Below are positions 1 to 7,016 of a DNA stretch of 12,291 bases, piece after piece (position 1 is the first letter of the stretch; every line of letters starts with the position of its first letter). The stretch is taken from NCBI GenBank assembly GCA_002395605.1, contig DGXO01000018.1, positions 1 to 12,291 on the forward strand, given 5' to 3'. The notes under the pieces are model-generated. The model did no database searches. It was given only the letters and a program-made list of their open reading frames with translations, and had not been told where the DNA came from. A program made the position numbers and the translations under genes. This stretch comes from Bacteroidales bacterium UBA4230 (GTDB taxonomy: Bacteria; Bacteroidota; Bacteroidia; Bacteroidales; UBA932).

Positions 1-807
1 GGCCTGAGTGTCGGATATCTTTTCCACTGTGGCAATGTCAGTATTGTCACTGAACCATTCAATTACGGCTTCCGCACCCTCGGGAGTCACGGTTGCGGTG
101 AGGATGGTGGATTCAGTTGCATTGATGGTAACCGTGGCAGGAGTGACTGTAATGCCCTCAATGGCATCGGCCGCTTTGATAGTTATACGGCAGGTGGCGC
201 TGGCTTTTCCCGCAGTGGCGGTAATGGAAGCGTAACCTTCCTTCAATGCAGTCACAAGCCCGTCTTTAACCGTCGCGTTTTCCTCCATAAGAGAAGCCCA
301 CTCCACCTTGTCCGTTGAATTCTCAGGTTCAACCACTGCAGTAAGTTGAATTGTTTCACCAACTTTCAGTTCAGTGACCACCTCCGGGGTGATCTTGATA
401 CTCTGGGCCGGAATATCCTGAGCAGGCTCCGCTCCGGCCTGAATCACCTTGACTGTTTTGCTCACAACGAGGCAGGTCACGGTAATTGTTGCACTCCTTG
501 GAGCCGTGTCAGTATTGTCCGTTGCGGAAACCGTTATGGTAGCCGGGCCGCCCTCTCCGGACATGGGATCTACCGTGAGCCAGTCTCCGCTCATTTCTGT
601 TATGGACACACTCCATTTGTAGGTGGTTTCAAAGGAGAGCTTTGCCGTCTGTACGCCGCCTTCCTTGTGTGCTTCGAAAGAAATACCGGTGTTAAAGATT
701 TCCATACTCTCTGTATCCGGGACAGAGATCTGAGCTGGAATCTCAATTTCTTCACAGGCAGTCATTGCCAGGAGGATTGCCGCAAGGGCCAGTAAGAATC
801 GTTTCAT
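1..807 (-). CDS. Surface-type lipoprotein with BACON and Big_2 Ig-like domains (3' end outside window)
   Basis: The reading frame is open from ATG at 807 to the left edge and gives the first 269 residues; no stop codon lies in the window. Residues 1-18 form a lipoprotein signal: MKR, a hydrophobic stretch, and MTAC with the acceptor Cys18. The Cys is followed by E-E-I-E, an acidic start resembling the Bacteroidota lipoprotein export signal for surface exposure. Residues about 40-125 look like a BACON domain, with GDWLTVDPMSG, a run of Thr/Ile strands, and VKVIQAG. Residues about 134-212 and 215-269 look like two Big_2 domains (ITPEVV...LKVGETIQLTAVV and VTPATVTINATESTILTATV). BACON and Big_2 domains typically occur in extracellular or surface glycan-handling proteins, but no catalytic domain is seen here, so the substrate is unknown. 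No SusC/SusD partner is in view. The gene follows the regulator gene after 80 nt and appears to have its own promoter. Confidence 0.85.
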   Translation of the reverse strand, partial: MKRFLLALAAILLAMTACEEIEIPAQISVPDTESMEIFNTGISFEAHKEGGVQTAKLSFETTYKWSVSITEMSGDWLTVDPMSGEGGPATITVSATDNTDTAPRSATITVTCLVVSKTVKVIQAGAEPAQDIPAQSIKITPEVVTELKVGETIQLTAVVEPENSTDKVEWASLMEENATVKDGLVTALKEGYASITATAGKASATCRITIKAADAIEGITVTPATVTINATESTILTATVTPEGAEAVIEWFSDNTDIATVEKISDTQA

Positions 808-838
808 AGCTATGGGTTGTTAGAATAATCTTTACGGG

Positions 839-846
839 CAAAGATA
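839..846 (-). promoter_or_regulatory. Candidate Bacteroidota -7 element TATCTTTG for the lipoprotein gene
   Basis: On the minus strand this reads TATCTTTG, an exact fit to the TAnnTTTG element used by the Bacteroidota primary sigma factor. It lies about 30 nt upstream of the lipoprotein ATG, leaving a leader of roughly 28 nt. No convincing TTTG -33 box is seen about 20 nt further upstream, so the promoter may be weak or need an activator. The rest of the 80-nt gap (808-887) shows no other structure. Confidence 0.5.
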
Positions 847-887
847 GGCAGAACCCGTCTTTGCCATATAGTCCGAAAGAACTATTT

Positions 888-2294
888 TTAGATTATTCCC
901 AGCTGATTTGCGGCGCTCAGCATCTCCGCGTTGGAGTGAACGTCCATCTTGAGGAAGATATTCTGCTTGTGATTCTTGATGGTGTAAATGCTCACGTGCA
1001 GTTTTCCCGCTATGCCGGCATTGGAAAGGCCCTCGCTGCAGAGGCGTATCACCTCGCATTCGCGGGCCGTAAGACCCAGTTTCTTGACCTCACGGGAACG
1101 CTCCCTGGCAAGGTTGGAGATGTACAGGGCCACATCTTCCGCTACGTCCCGGTCTTCCTCTCCAAGGAGTTCCTCGCAGCGGGCAAGGACGGCGGCCTCG
1201 TCCTCCAGGGAAGACATCCCGCTGATTGACGGGGACACCTTCCGGCCGGCCTGGGGGCTGGACAGATCTTTTGAGATAAGCCTCAGAAGCTGCTCCTTGC
1301 CACGGTCCGAGGCCACAATCCGGCGCGTGTACATCATGGACATGTACATGATGACGGCAAGGGCGGCGGCAAGTACCACAAGGAGCACAACCCAAATGCG
1401 CATGCGGGCAATCTGGGCCTCCTTGAGGGACGTCTCATAGCGGGTTTCCATCTCCTGGAGGCGGGAATCGGCCTTTTTCTGCATATAATGCTCTATGGCG
1501 TAGACATACTGCTGATGGGCCGATGCCGAACTGTCCACATCCCCGGCCTGCGCATAGAGCATCACAAGGTTGTTCCAGCACTGGCTCTGCATGAGGTAAT
1601 CCTCATCACTGAGGCCCTCCAGGACCTTTTTGCAGCACTCGATGCCGTCCTTCCAGTTGCCGCCCTGACGGTACCAGCGCATCCAGTAAGGCAGCGCCTT
1701 TGAAGGGAACGCCGGGTCCTTGGAAGAGGCCACGGCCTCATCAATAGCCTCTCCTGCCTTAGCGTAAATCTCCTTGTCAATGGGGTCCTTGAAACGGTTG
1801 AGGCCGATATAGGCCTGGCTGGTCTGGAGGAGGATATCGGCCTTGAGGGAAGGACTGCCGGAGGCGAAGGAAAGCGCCTCATGAAGGGTCTCAAGGGCCT
1901 CTTCATCCTGGGCCTCGCCCTCCGTAATGGCGCCGCAGAGCTGAAGGCGGCCTTTCTGGAGGAGGGCGGCCGCAATGAGGGTATCCGTACCCACGGCACG
2001 GGCAAGGCGCTCCGCCTCCAGGGCGTGTTCCCACCCTTGCGCGTCACGCCAGGTGATTATATCAAGGGCGGCAAGACGGCTGAGGCAGAGGGACTTCCCG
2101 CCATCCGTGAGGTCCGGGGCCGATAAAGCCTTCAGGACATGTTCAGTGGCCTGTTCCCAGTCCTGCCCGGCAGCAAGGCGGTCACTTTCTTCAATAAGGC
2201 TGCGCCAGGAATCATTCCCCTTGCCGTCTGACTGGCAGGAGACAGCAGAAAGAACTATTAAAAAGGCCGCAAAAGCAGGAAAAATTTTTTTCAT
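888..2294 (-). CDS. Membrane-bound one-component regulator: periplasmic TPR-like sensor, TM helix, LuxR-type HTH
   Basis: The protein has 468 residues from the ATG at 2294. A TTG 7 codons upstream is in frame but adds nothing, and MKK begins a proper export signal. Residues 1-20 are a hydrophobic signal ending A-V-S-C20, a weak lipobox (Ala at -3), so the N-terminus may be lipid-anchored. Residues about 28-270 are helical with TPR-like periodicity. A coiled-coil-like stretch (about 272-298) leads to one strong membrane helix at about 300-322 (IWVVLLVVLAAALAVIM). The C-terminal region (about 406-461) is a LuxR/GerE HTH with LTARECEVIRLCSEGLSN and VSIYTIKNHKQNIFLKM. The inferred topology is a periplasmic sensor with a cytoplasmic DNA-binding domain, without kinase or receiver domain. 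This architecture is common in Bacteroidota. The target genes are unknown; the co-oriented lipoprotein gene downstream and the divergent deoD unit are the obvious candidates. Confidence 0.85.
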   Translation of the reverse strand: MKKIFPAFAAFLIVLSAVSCQSDGKGNDSWRSLIEESDRLAAGQDWEQATEHVLKALSAPDLTDGGKSLCLSRLAALDIITWRDAQGWEHALEAERLARAVGTDTLIAAALLQKGRLQLCGAITEGEAQDEEALETLHEALSFASGSPSLKADILLQTSQAYIGLNRFKDPIDKEIYAKAGEAIDEAVASSKDPAFPSKALPYWMRWYRQGGNWKDGIECCKKVLEGLSDEDYLMQSQCWNNLVMLYAQAGDVDSSASAHQQYVYAIEHYMQKKADSRLQEMETRYETSLKEAQIARMRIWVVLLVVLAAALAVIMYMSMMYTRRIVASDRGKEQLLRLISKDLSSPQAGRKVSPSISGMSSLEDEAAVLARCEELLGEEDRDVAEDVALYISNLARERSREVKKLGLTARECEVIRLCSEGLSNAGIAGKLHVSIYTIKNHKQNIFLKMDVHSNAEMLSAANQLGII

Positions 2295-2312
2295 AGGAAC
2301 TATTTGTCTTAA

Positions 2313-2344
2313 CAAAGGTCAGAAGAAATATTGTTATATGCAAA
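2313..2344 (-). promoter_or_regulatory. Weak candidate promoter for the regulator gene
   Basis: On the minus strand TTTG (2341-2344) is followed after 20 nt by GACCTTTG (2313-2320). The spacing fits a -33/-7 pair, but the -7 box has GA in place of the consensus TA. Transcription would start only about 15 nt before the ATG at 2294. It overlaps the deoD promoter on the other strand, so the two promoters would compete or be co-regulated. Confidence 0.35.
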
Positions 2345-2361
2345 TTGGTTTGCTATCTTTG
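2331..2361 (+). promoter_or_regulatory. Candidate promoter for deoD-symporter unit (TTG -N20- TATCTTTG)
   Basis: TTG at 2331-2333 and TATCTTTG at 2354-2361 are separated by 20 nt, a good match to the Bacteroidota -33/-7 arrangement. The expected start lies near 2365, giving a leader of about 25 nt before the ATG at 2390. Between the boxes lies a small inverted repeat, GCAAA-TTGG-TTTGC (2340-2353), a possible operator. The whole divergent gap is 2295-2389. Confidence 0.6.
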
Positions 2362-2389
2362 CAAGACCATATGACCAATAACACACACT

Positions 2390-3103
2390 ATGAGTAAAGA
2401 GAATACCCCCACTCCGCACATAGGAGCAAAATACGGAGAAATTGCAGAAACCGTAATCATGGCCGGAGACCCTCTCCGCGCCAAATTCATGGCCGAAAAA
2501 TACCTGGACAATCCCGTGTGCTTCAACGAAGTACGCGGTATGCTGGGCTTCACCGGCACCTACAATGGCAAACGCGTGAGCATGATGGGCCACGGCATGG
2601 GAATGCCCTCCATCGGCCTTTATACTTATGAGCTTTACAACTTCTACGGCGTAAAGACCATCATCCGCGTTGGCAGCGCCGGAGCCATCAACCATGGCCT
2701 TCACATCGGGGACCTAGTGCTTGCACAGGGTGCCTGCACAGACTCCAACTACGCAGACCAGTACCAGCTGGACGGCATGTTCGCCCCTATCGGAGACTTT
2801 GGGCTCCTTCGGCAGGCGGCCGATTTCTGTGAGAAAAAAGACATCCACTACATGGTTGGAAACGTGGTGTCGTCGGACCTCTTCTACAGGGAGAGCCCCA
2901 ACACCAAAGGCTGGATCAAGATGGGCGTGCTGGCCGTAGAAATGGAAGTGGCCGCGCTATACATGAACGCAGCCCGCAGCGGCAACCGCGCCCTTGGCAT
3001 CCTCACCATCAGCGACCACATCCTCACCGGAGAAGTCACCACCTCCGAGCAACGCCAGAAGACGTTCACGGACATGATGGAAGTAGCATTGTCGCTGGTA
3101 TGA
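2390..3103 (+). CDS. deoD: Purine nucleoside phosphorylase, DeoD (hexameric) type
   Basis: This cytoplasmic enzyme splits purine (deoxy)ribonucleosides with phosphate into free base and (deoxy)ribose-1-phosphate, for purine salvage. The 237-residue length matches the bacterial hexameric family. Conserved landmarks are GDPLRAK with Gly26 and Arg30, NEVRGMLGFTGTY with Arg49, GHGMGMPS, IIRVGSAGA with Arg93 (phosphate-binding arginines), VEMEVAAL (184-190) for ribose contact, and SDH with the catalytic Asp209, followed by Arg222. These correspond to Gly20, Arg24, Arg43, Arg87, Asp204 and Arg217 of the E. coli enzyme. The Asp (not Asn) in SDH fits acceptance of 6-amino as well as 6-oxo purines. 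Its stop overlaps the start of the symporter gene in ATGA, so the two are translationally coupled. Confidence 0.96.
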   Translation: MSKENTPTPHIGAKYGEIAETVIMAGDPLRAKFMAEKYLDNPVCFNEVRGMLGFTGTYNGKRVSMMGHGMGMPSIGLYTYELYNFYGVKTIIRVGSAGAINHGLHIGDLVLAQGACTDSNYADQYQLDGMFAPIGDFGLLRQAADFCEKKDIHYMVGNVVSSDLFYRESPNTKGWIKMGVLAVEMEVAALYMNAARSGNRALGILTISDHILTGEVTTSEQRQKTFTDMMEVALSLV

Positions 3104-4254
3104 AACTCCCAAAACTTCCGCTGATTGTCAGGATCCTTATTGCCATTGCGCTTGGCGTAGTGCTTGGCCTGGTGGCACCTGGCTGGACCGTGAGGCTTAT
3201 GAACACCTTCGACGGCATCTTCAACCAGCTCCTGCGTTTTTTCATTCCCCTTATCATAGTGGGGCTTGTAACCCCTGCCATTGCCGAAGTTGGTTCCAAG
3301 GCCGGGAAGATGCTCCTTATCACGGCGGGGCTGGCCTACACCTTCACGGTGCTTTCCGGGCTCTTTGCCTACGGATTCAGTTCCACACTGTTCCCTGCGG
3401 TGATTGACAGCGGAAGCCTGGACGCCCTTAACGCCGGGGAGGTGAAGTACCCGGAGTATTTCACCATTGAGATACCCCCTTTGGCCGATGTAATGACCTC
3501 CCTCATCCTTTCCTTCATGCTGGGAATAGGTATAGCCACCTCTAACGCCACAGTGCTGAAAAAGGGCTTTGAGGAGCTTAAATCCATCATAGTAAGGAGC
3601 ATAGAGAAGGTTATCATTCCGGTGCTGCCCATCTATATCTTCGGCCTGTTCCTGGACATGACCGCTGCGGGGAAAGTGGGGCCAGTGCTGAAGTCTTTCA
3701 TAGTGCTGGTAGGGATTATATTTGGAATGACGCTGGTGCTTCTGGTGCTGCAGTACTGCATTGCGGGCATCGTGGCCAAAAAGAACCCTTTCAAGATGCT
3801 CTACGGCATGCTTCCGGCGTATATGACAGCGCTTGGCACGGCTTCTTCGGCCGCAACCATTCCAGTAACGCTTGAATGCGCCAAAAAGAACGGCGTAAAA
3901 GAGGAAGTGGCGGGTTTTGTGATTCCGCTCTGCGCCACCATCCACCTTTCCGGAAGCACGCTCAAGATTACCTCCTGCGCCATTGCCCTCATGATAATGC
4001 TGGGCATGCCCATAGAGTTTCCCACAATGCTTGGATTCATAATGATGCTGGGGATTACCATGGTTGCCGCACCGGGTGTTCCGGGAGGCGCAATCATGGC
4101 CGCTCTTGGCGTCCTTGGCAGCATCCTTGGCTTCGACGCCCAGCTCCAGGCCATGATGATAACGCTCTATATTGCCATGGACTCCTTCGGCACAGCATGC
4201 AACGTTACCGGAGACGGGGCCATAGCGCTCATCATGGACCGCATCAATAAATAA
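3100..4254 (+). CDS. Dicarboxylate/amino acid:cation symporter (SDF/DAACS family), atypical binding site
   Basis: This polytopic inner-membrane transporter of 384 residues belongs to the glutamate/dicarboxylate symporter fold. HP1 is marked by TASSAATIP (247-255, the serine-rich motif), HP2 by APGVPGGAI (324-332), and TM8 by DSFGTACNVTGD (361-372). Compared with the archaeal glutamate transporter pattern, Asp361, Asn368 and Asp372 are kept. The arginine that grips the substrate side-chain carboxylate is Gly364, and the TM7 NMDGT signature reads HLSGS (around 282-286). Glutamate or aspartate is therefore an unlikely substrate; a neutral amino acid or other small solute is more plausible, though this is inference. 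The start ATG overlaps the deoD stop by 4 nt, placing it in the same transcript. At 384 residues it is somewhat shorter than the roughly 420 typical of the family. Confidence 0.88.
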   Translation: MKLPKLPLIVRILIAIALGVVLGLVAPGWTVRLMNTFDGIFNQLLRFFIPLIIVGLVTPAIAEVGSKAGKMLLITAGLAYTFTVLSGLFAYGFSSTLFPAVIDSGSLDALNAGEVKYPEYFTIEIPPLADVMTSLILSFMLGIGIATSNATVLKKGFEELKSIIVRSIEKVIIPVLPIYIFGLFLDMTAAGKVGPVLKSFIVLVGIIFGMTLVLLVLQYCIAGIVAKKNPFKMLYGMLPAYMTALGTASSAATIPVTLECAKKNGVKEEVAGFVIPLCATIHLSGSTLKITSCAIALMIMLGMPIEFPTMLGFIMMLGITMVAAPGVPGGAIMAALGVLGSILGFDAQLQAMMITLYIAMDSFGTACNVTGDGAIALIMDRINK

Positions 4255-4305
4255 CAAGTTTGACATATTTAGCCTTTTTCTCTTTCGAATCCGAAGGAAA
4301 ATGGC

Positions 4306-4313
4306 TATATTTG
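4306..4313 (+). promoter_or_regulatory. Candidate -7 element TATATTTG for the EamA-arginine catabolism operon
   Basis: TATATTTG matches TAnnTTTG exactly and ends only 7 nt before the ATG at 4321, so the transcript would be nearly leaderless. A possible -33 box is only a poor TTTC at 4283-4286, 19 nt upstream. It sits in the 66-nt gap after the symporter gene, which has no obvious terminator hairpin, so read-through from deoD is also possible. Confidence 0.5.
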
Positions 4314-4320
4314 TTACACT

Positions 4321-5214
4321 ATGAACAAAACTTTAACCGCATATCTTTGCGCCATGCTCACGGTCGCCCTGTGGGCAATGTCCTATATTTGGGCCGACCG
4401 CCTTCTGGCGCTTCAGATTCCCGTGGAATTCTTTGTCCCCGTGAGGATGTGCATGGCCGGCGTGCTGCTCTGGATCATCAACCTTGCCACAAAGCAGAAG
4501 ATGAAAATCCAGCGGAAGGACATCATCAAATACCTCCTTCTCTCCCTGTGCATGCCGTTCATTTATTTCCTTGCCGAAACTTACGGCCTCAAGTTCACGG
4601 AATCCCCCACCATAACATCGCTCATAATAGCCACAAACCCCATTTTCGCAATGATAGTGGGGATGCTCATCTTCAAGGAGAGTTTCTCAAAGCTCAACGT
4701 GATTGGCGTTTTCATAGCAATCGCGGGATTGTGGATAGTCACTTACACAGGCACCCAGGCCGGTCCCATGTTCTGGCTTGGAATAGGCATACTTTTCATA
4801 GCCGTAATCTCCGAGGTAAGCCAGATTGCCTTCACGAAGGCCCTCTCGGATGAATACTCGCCGTCTGTGATAGTGATGTACCAGTTCCTTTTCGGCAGCG
4901 TTTTCTTCCTGCCAATGTTCTTCACAAAGGGCATTGAGAGTTTTGAGCCCGGTCTGTACCTCAGCTGGCAGGTGATTTACCCCATCCTGGCGCTGGCCCT
5001 CCTTTGCAGCGCCACGGCCTACACAAGCTGGGCATACGCAATTGGGAAACTGGGTGTTGCACGCACCAGCGTGTTCCTTGCAGTGGTGCCTCTTGTAACC
5101 GCCGTCCTTGCTTTCATCTTTGGAGAGGAAACCTTGAGCTGGGTGCAGTGGGGCGGCCTTACAGTGGGCCTTGTGGGCATTTATCTTACGCAACTTCAAC
5201 AGAAAAAGGTATGA
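4321..5214 (+). CDS. EamA/DMT-family membrane transporter
   Basis: The 297-residue protein is highly hydrophobic, with about ten membrane helices in two EamA repeats (about 8-140 and 155-290). Typical marks are an N-terminal LWAMSYIWADRLL helix, TITSLIIATNPIFAMIVGMLIF ending the first repeat, and TSVFLAVVPLVTAVLAFIF with GEETLSWVQWGG in the second. The family exports or exchanges amino acids, metabolites, nucleotide sugars and other small molecules; the substrate cannot be read from sequence. It is the first gene of an operon with the deiminase, carbamate kinase and ornithine carbamoyltransferase, and its stop overlaps the next start in ATGA. That setting suggests a role in moving arginine, citrulline or ornithine, in the position often held by ArcD. 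This is context-based inference. Confidence 0.88.
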   Translation: MNKTLTAYLCAMLTVALWAMSYIWADRLLALQIPVEFFVPVRMCMAGVLLWIINLATKQKMKIQRKDIIKYLLLSLCMPFIYFLAETYGLKFTESPTITSLIIATNPIFAMIVGMLIFKESFSKLNVIGVFIAIAGLWIVTYTGTQAGPMFWLGIGILFIAVISEVSQIAFTKALSDEYSPSVIVMYQFLFGSVFFLPMFFTKGIESFEPGLYLSWQVIYPILALALLCSATAYTSWAYAIGKLGVARTSVFLAVVPLVTAVLAFIFGEETLSWVQWGGLTVGLVGIYLTQLQQKKV

Positions 5215-6125
5215 AACTGCACGTTCAAAACGAGACATCCCGCCTGAGGGAAGTGGTTCTTGGGCTGCCCTATTCAAACGGCGGCACGCCTACCCTGGAC
5301 CAGACCTTCGACAGCAAATCCTATGAGTCTGTCCTTCACGGGGTGTACCCTGAAGAAAAAGACATCATAGACGAGATGAACGCCTTTGAGCGCATCCTGA
5401 AAAAGTACGACGTCACGGTGTACAGACCGGACCTTGTGCCGGACTGCAACCAGGTTTTCGCCAGGGATGTAGGCTTTGTTATAGACGACAAAATCATTGT
5501 CTCCAACATTATCCCTGACCGCCAGGAGGAGATTGACGCATACGGCAGCATCTACAGGCAAATCCACTACAAGGACATATACAACCTCCCTGAAACCGTG
5601 CATGTGGAGGGCGGAGACGTGGTGCTCTACAACGACACTATCTTCCTTGGGCAGTACGCCTTCGAGGACTACCCTCAGGTAAAAACCGCCCGTACAAACC
5701 GTCTGGCGCTGGATTACCTCAAGATGATTTTCCCCGGGAAGCGCATCATTCCGCTCAACCTCAGAAAAAGCGACACAGACCCGTACGAGGGCATCCTGCA
5801 CCTTGACTGCACGTTCATGCCCGTGGGCCAGGACAAGTGCATCATTTATAAGAGGGGCTTCCTGAACCCCAGGGACGCAGACCACCTTGTAGAGATGTTC
5901 GGCCCGGAAAACACATTTGAGCTCACGACGGAAGAGATGTACTGGATGAACTCCAACATCTTCTCAATCTCTCCGGAGGTCGTGGTGGTGGAAGAGCATT
6001 TCCTGCGCCTGAAAAAGCACCTGGAAGAAAAGTGGGGAATGACCGTAGAAACCGTCCCTTACCGTGAAATTTCAAAGATGGGCGGCCTTCTGCGCTGCTC
6101 TACCCTACCTCTTAGAAGAGACTAA
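5211..6125 (+). CDS. Guanidino-group-modifying hydrolase, compact arginine deiminase-like
   Basis: The 304-residue cytoplasmic protein belongs to the arginine deiminase/DDAH/amidinotransferase superfamily (five-bladed propeller fold). Active-site landmarks in order are FARD (83-86) with Asp86, VEGGD (132-136), HLDCTF with His197, and GGLLRCSTLPL with the nucleophile Cys296. The ATG at 5211 lies in the ATGA overlap with the EamA gene; an upstream in-frame extension reads the EamA gene out of frame and was rejected. The next two genes are carbamate kinase and ornithine carbamoyltransferase, so the likely product is citrulline. Classical ArcA is about 400 residues with an extra helical domain that is absent here. 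A dimethylarginine hydrolase or arginine dihydrolase activity is therefore also possible. Family assignment is firm; exact substrate is inferred. Confidence 0.82.
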   Translation: MKLHVQNETSRLREVVLGLPYSNGGTPTLDQTFDSKSYESVLHGVYPEEKDIIDEMNAFERILKKYDVTVYRPDLVPDCNQVFARDVGFVIDDKIIVSNIIPDRQEEIDAYGSIYRQIHYKDIYNLPETVHVEGGDVVLYNDTIFLGQYAFEDYPQVKTARTNRLALDYLKMIFPGKRIIPLNLRKSDTDPYEGILHLDCTFMPVGQDKCIIYKRGFLNPRDADHLVEMFGPENTFELTTEEMYWMNSNIFSISPEVVVVEEHFLRLKKHLEEKWGMTVETVPYREISKMGGLLRCSTLPLRRD

Positions 6126-6128
6126 ACT

Positions 6129-7010
6129 ATGGCAAAACTTGCAATGATTGCCTTTGGTGGCAATGCGCTCCTAAGGGCCGGACAGAAAGGTACCTACAAG
6201 GAGCAGATGGCCAATGTGGAAAGCGCCTGCAGCGGGCTCGTTCCCCTGATAAAGGACGGATACCACATTGTAATCGGGCACGGCAACGGCCCGCAGGTGG
6301 GAAACGAACTCCTGCGCCAGGAGGCCGGAAACAAAGTTTACGGTCTTCCCGTAATGCCCATGGATTACTGCGGGGCCGAAACCCAGGGAGGCATAGCCTA
6401 TCTCCTGGAAACAGGCCTTCACAGGGCCCTTGAAAGCGCCGGAATGGACAGGCCCGTTGTGTCAGTAGTCACAAGGGTGGTTGTTTCGGCCGAAGACCCC
6501 GCATTCCGGAATCCCACCAAGCCGGTGGGGCCGTATTACCCTCAGGCTCCGCAGGACGGCGCCACTTACCGCGAAGACCCCGGAGGCCGCGGATGGCGTA
6601 AGGTGGTGGCTTCTCCCAAGCCGCTGGAAGTCAGCAATATCGGCATTGTGGAAAAACTGGCCAGGGAAGGCAACATAGTGATTACCGTTGGCGGCGGCGG
6701 CATTCCCGTGCTGGCAGACGGAACCGGCGTGGAAGCCGTAATTGACAAGGACCTTGCCAGCGCCCTTGCGGCCGTAAAGATGAAAGCATCTGAATTCCAT
6801 ATATTTACTGATGTCCCCTATGTCTGCATCAACTTCCATAAGCCCGGAGAGAAGGCCCTTGAGACCATGACGGTAGCAGAGGCCAGGCAGTACCTTGAGG
6901 AAGGTCAGTTCACGGAAGGCTCCATGGCCCCCAAAGTGCGCGCCGCTCTCTTTTTCATGGAAAACGGAGGAGACGCCTGCAATATTTCAAAAACCAGAAT
7001 AATCCCTTAA
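6129..7010 (+). CDS. arcC: Carbamate kinase
   Basis: In fermentative arginine breakdown this enzyme transfers phosphate from carbamoyl phosphate to ADP, giving ATP, ammonia and CO2. The 293 residues are close to the usual ~310. The amino-acid-kinase landmarks are all present: FGGNALL (9-15), GHGNGPQVG (50-58), the carbamate-kinase-specific RKVVASPKP (157-165), VGGGGIPV (187-194), IDKDLASAL (205-213) and GSMAPKV (264-270). It begins 3 nt after the deiminase stop and ends 6 nt before ornithine carbamoyltransferase, consistent with one transcript. No Shine-Dalgarno sequence precedes it; the start context TAAACTATGGCA is identical to that of the next gene. Confidence 0.96.
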   Translation: MAKLAMIAFGGNALLRAGQKGTYKEQMANVESACSGLVPLIKDGYHIVIGHGNGPQVGNELLRQEAGNKVYGLPVMPMDYCGAETQGGIAYLLETGLHRALESAGMDRPVVSVVTRVVVSAEDPAFRNPTKPVGPYYPQAPQDGATYREDPGGRGWRKVVASPKPLEVSNIGIVEKLAREGNIVITVGGGGIPVLADGTGVEAVIDKDLASALAAVKMKASEFHIFTDVPYVCINFHKPGEKALETMTVAEARQYLEEGQFTEGSMAPKVRAALFFMENGGDACNISKTRIIP

Positions 7011-7016
7011 TAAACT

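Noticed and set aside
37..519. Near-identical TGTCAGTATTGTC copies around 36-48 and 507-519 in the lipoprotein gene
   Set aside because: They fall in related (T/S)DNTD segments of separate Ig-like domains and are too short and isolated to indicate a mobile repeat.
8..795. Plus-strand open frames at 8-235 and 346-795
   Set aside because: They are antisense shadows of the lipoprotein gene, whose minus-strand frame is continuous from 807 to the edge and carries a signal peptide and recognisable domains.
2884..4266. Long minus-strand open frame of 460 codons opposite the symporter gene
   Set aside because: It is rich in His, Gly and Lys with no recognisable motif, and it mirrors the codon bias of a clearly recognisable SDF symporter on the plus strand.
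4260..4853. Plus-strand open frame overlapping the start of the EamA gene
   Set aside because: It is out of frame with the EamA gene, has no family features, and its composition is that of a shifted frame.
5004..5210. Upstream extension of the deiminase gene to 5004
   Set aside because: The extra codons lie inside the EamA coding sequence in another frame and resemble nothing; the ATG at 5211 in the ATGA overlap starts the conserved domain.
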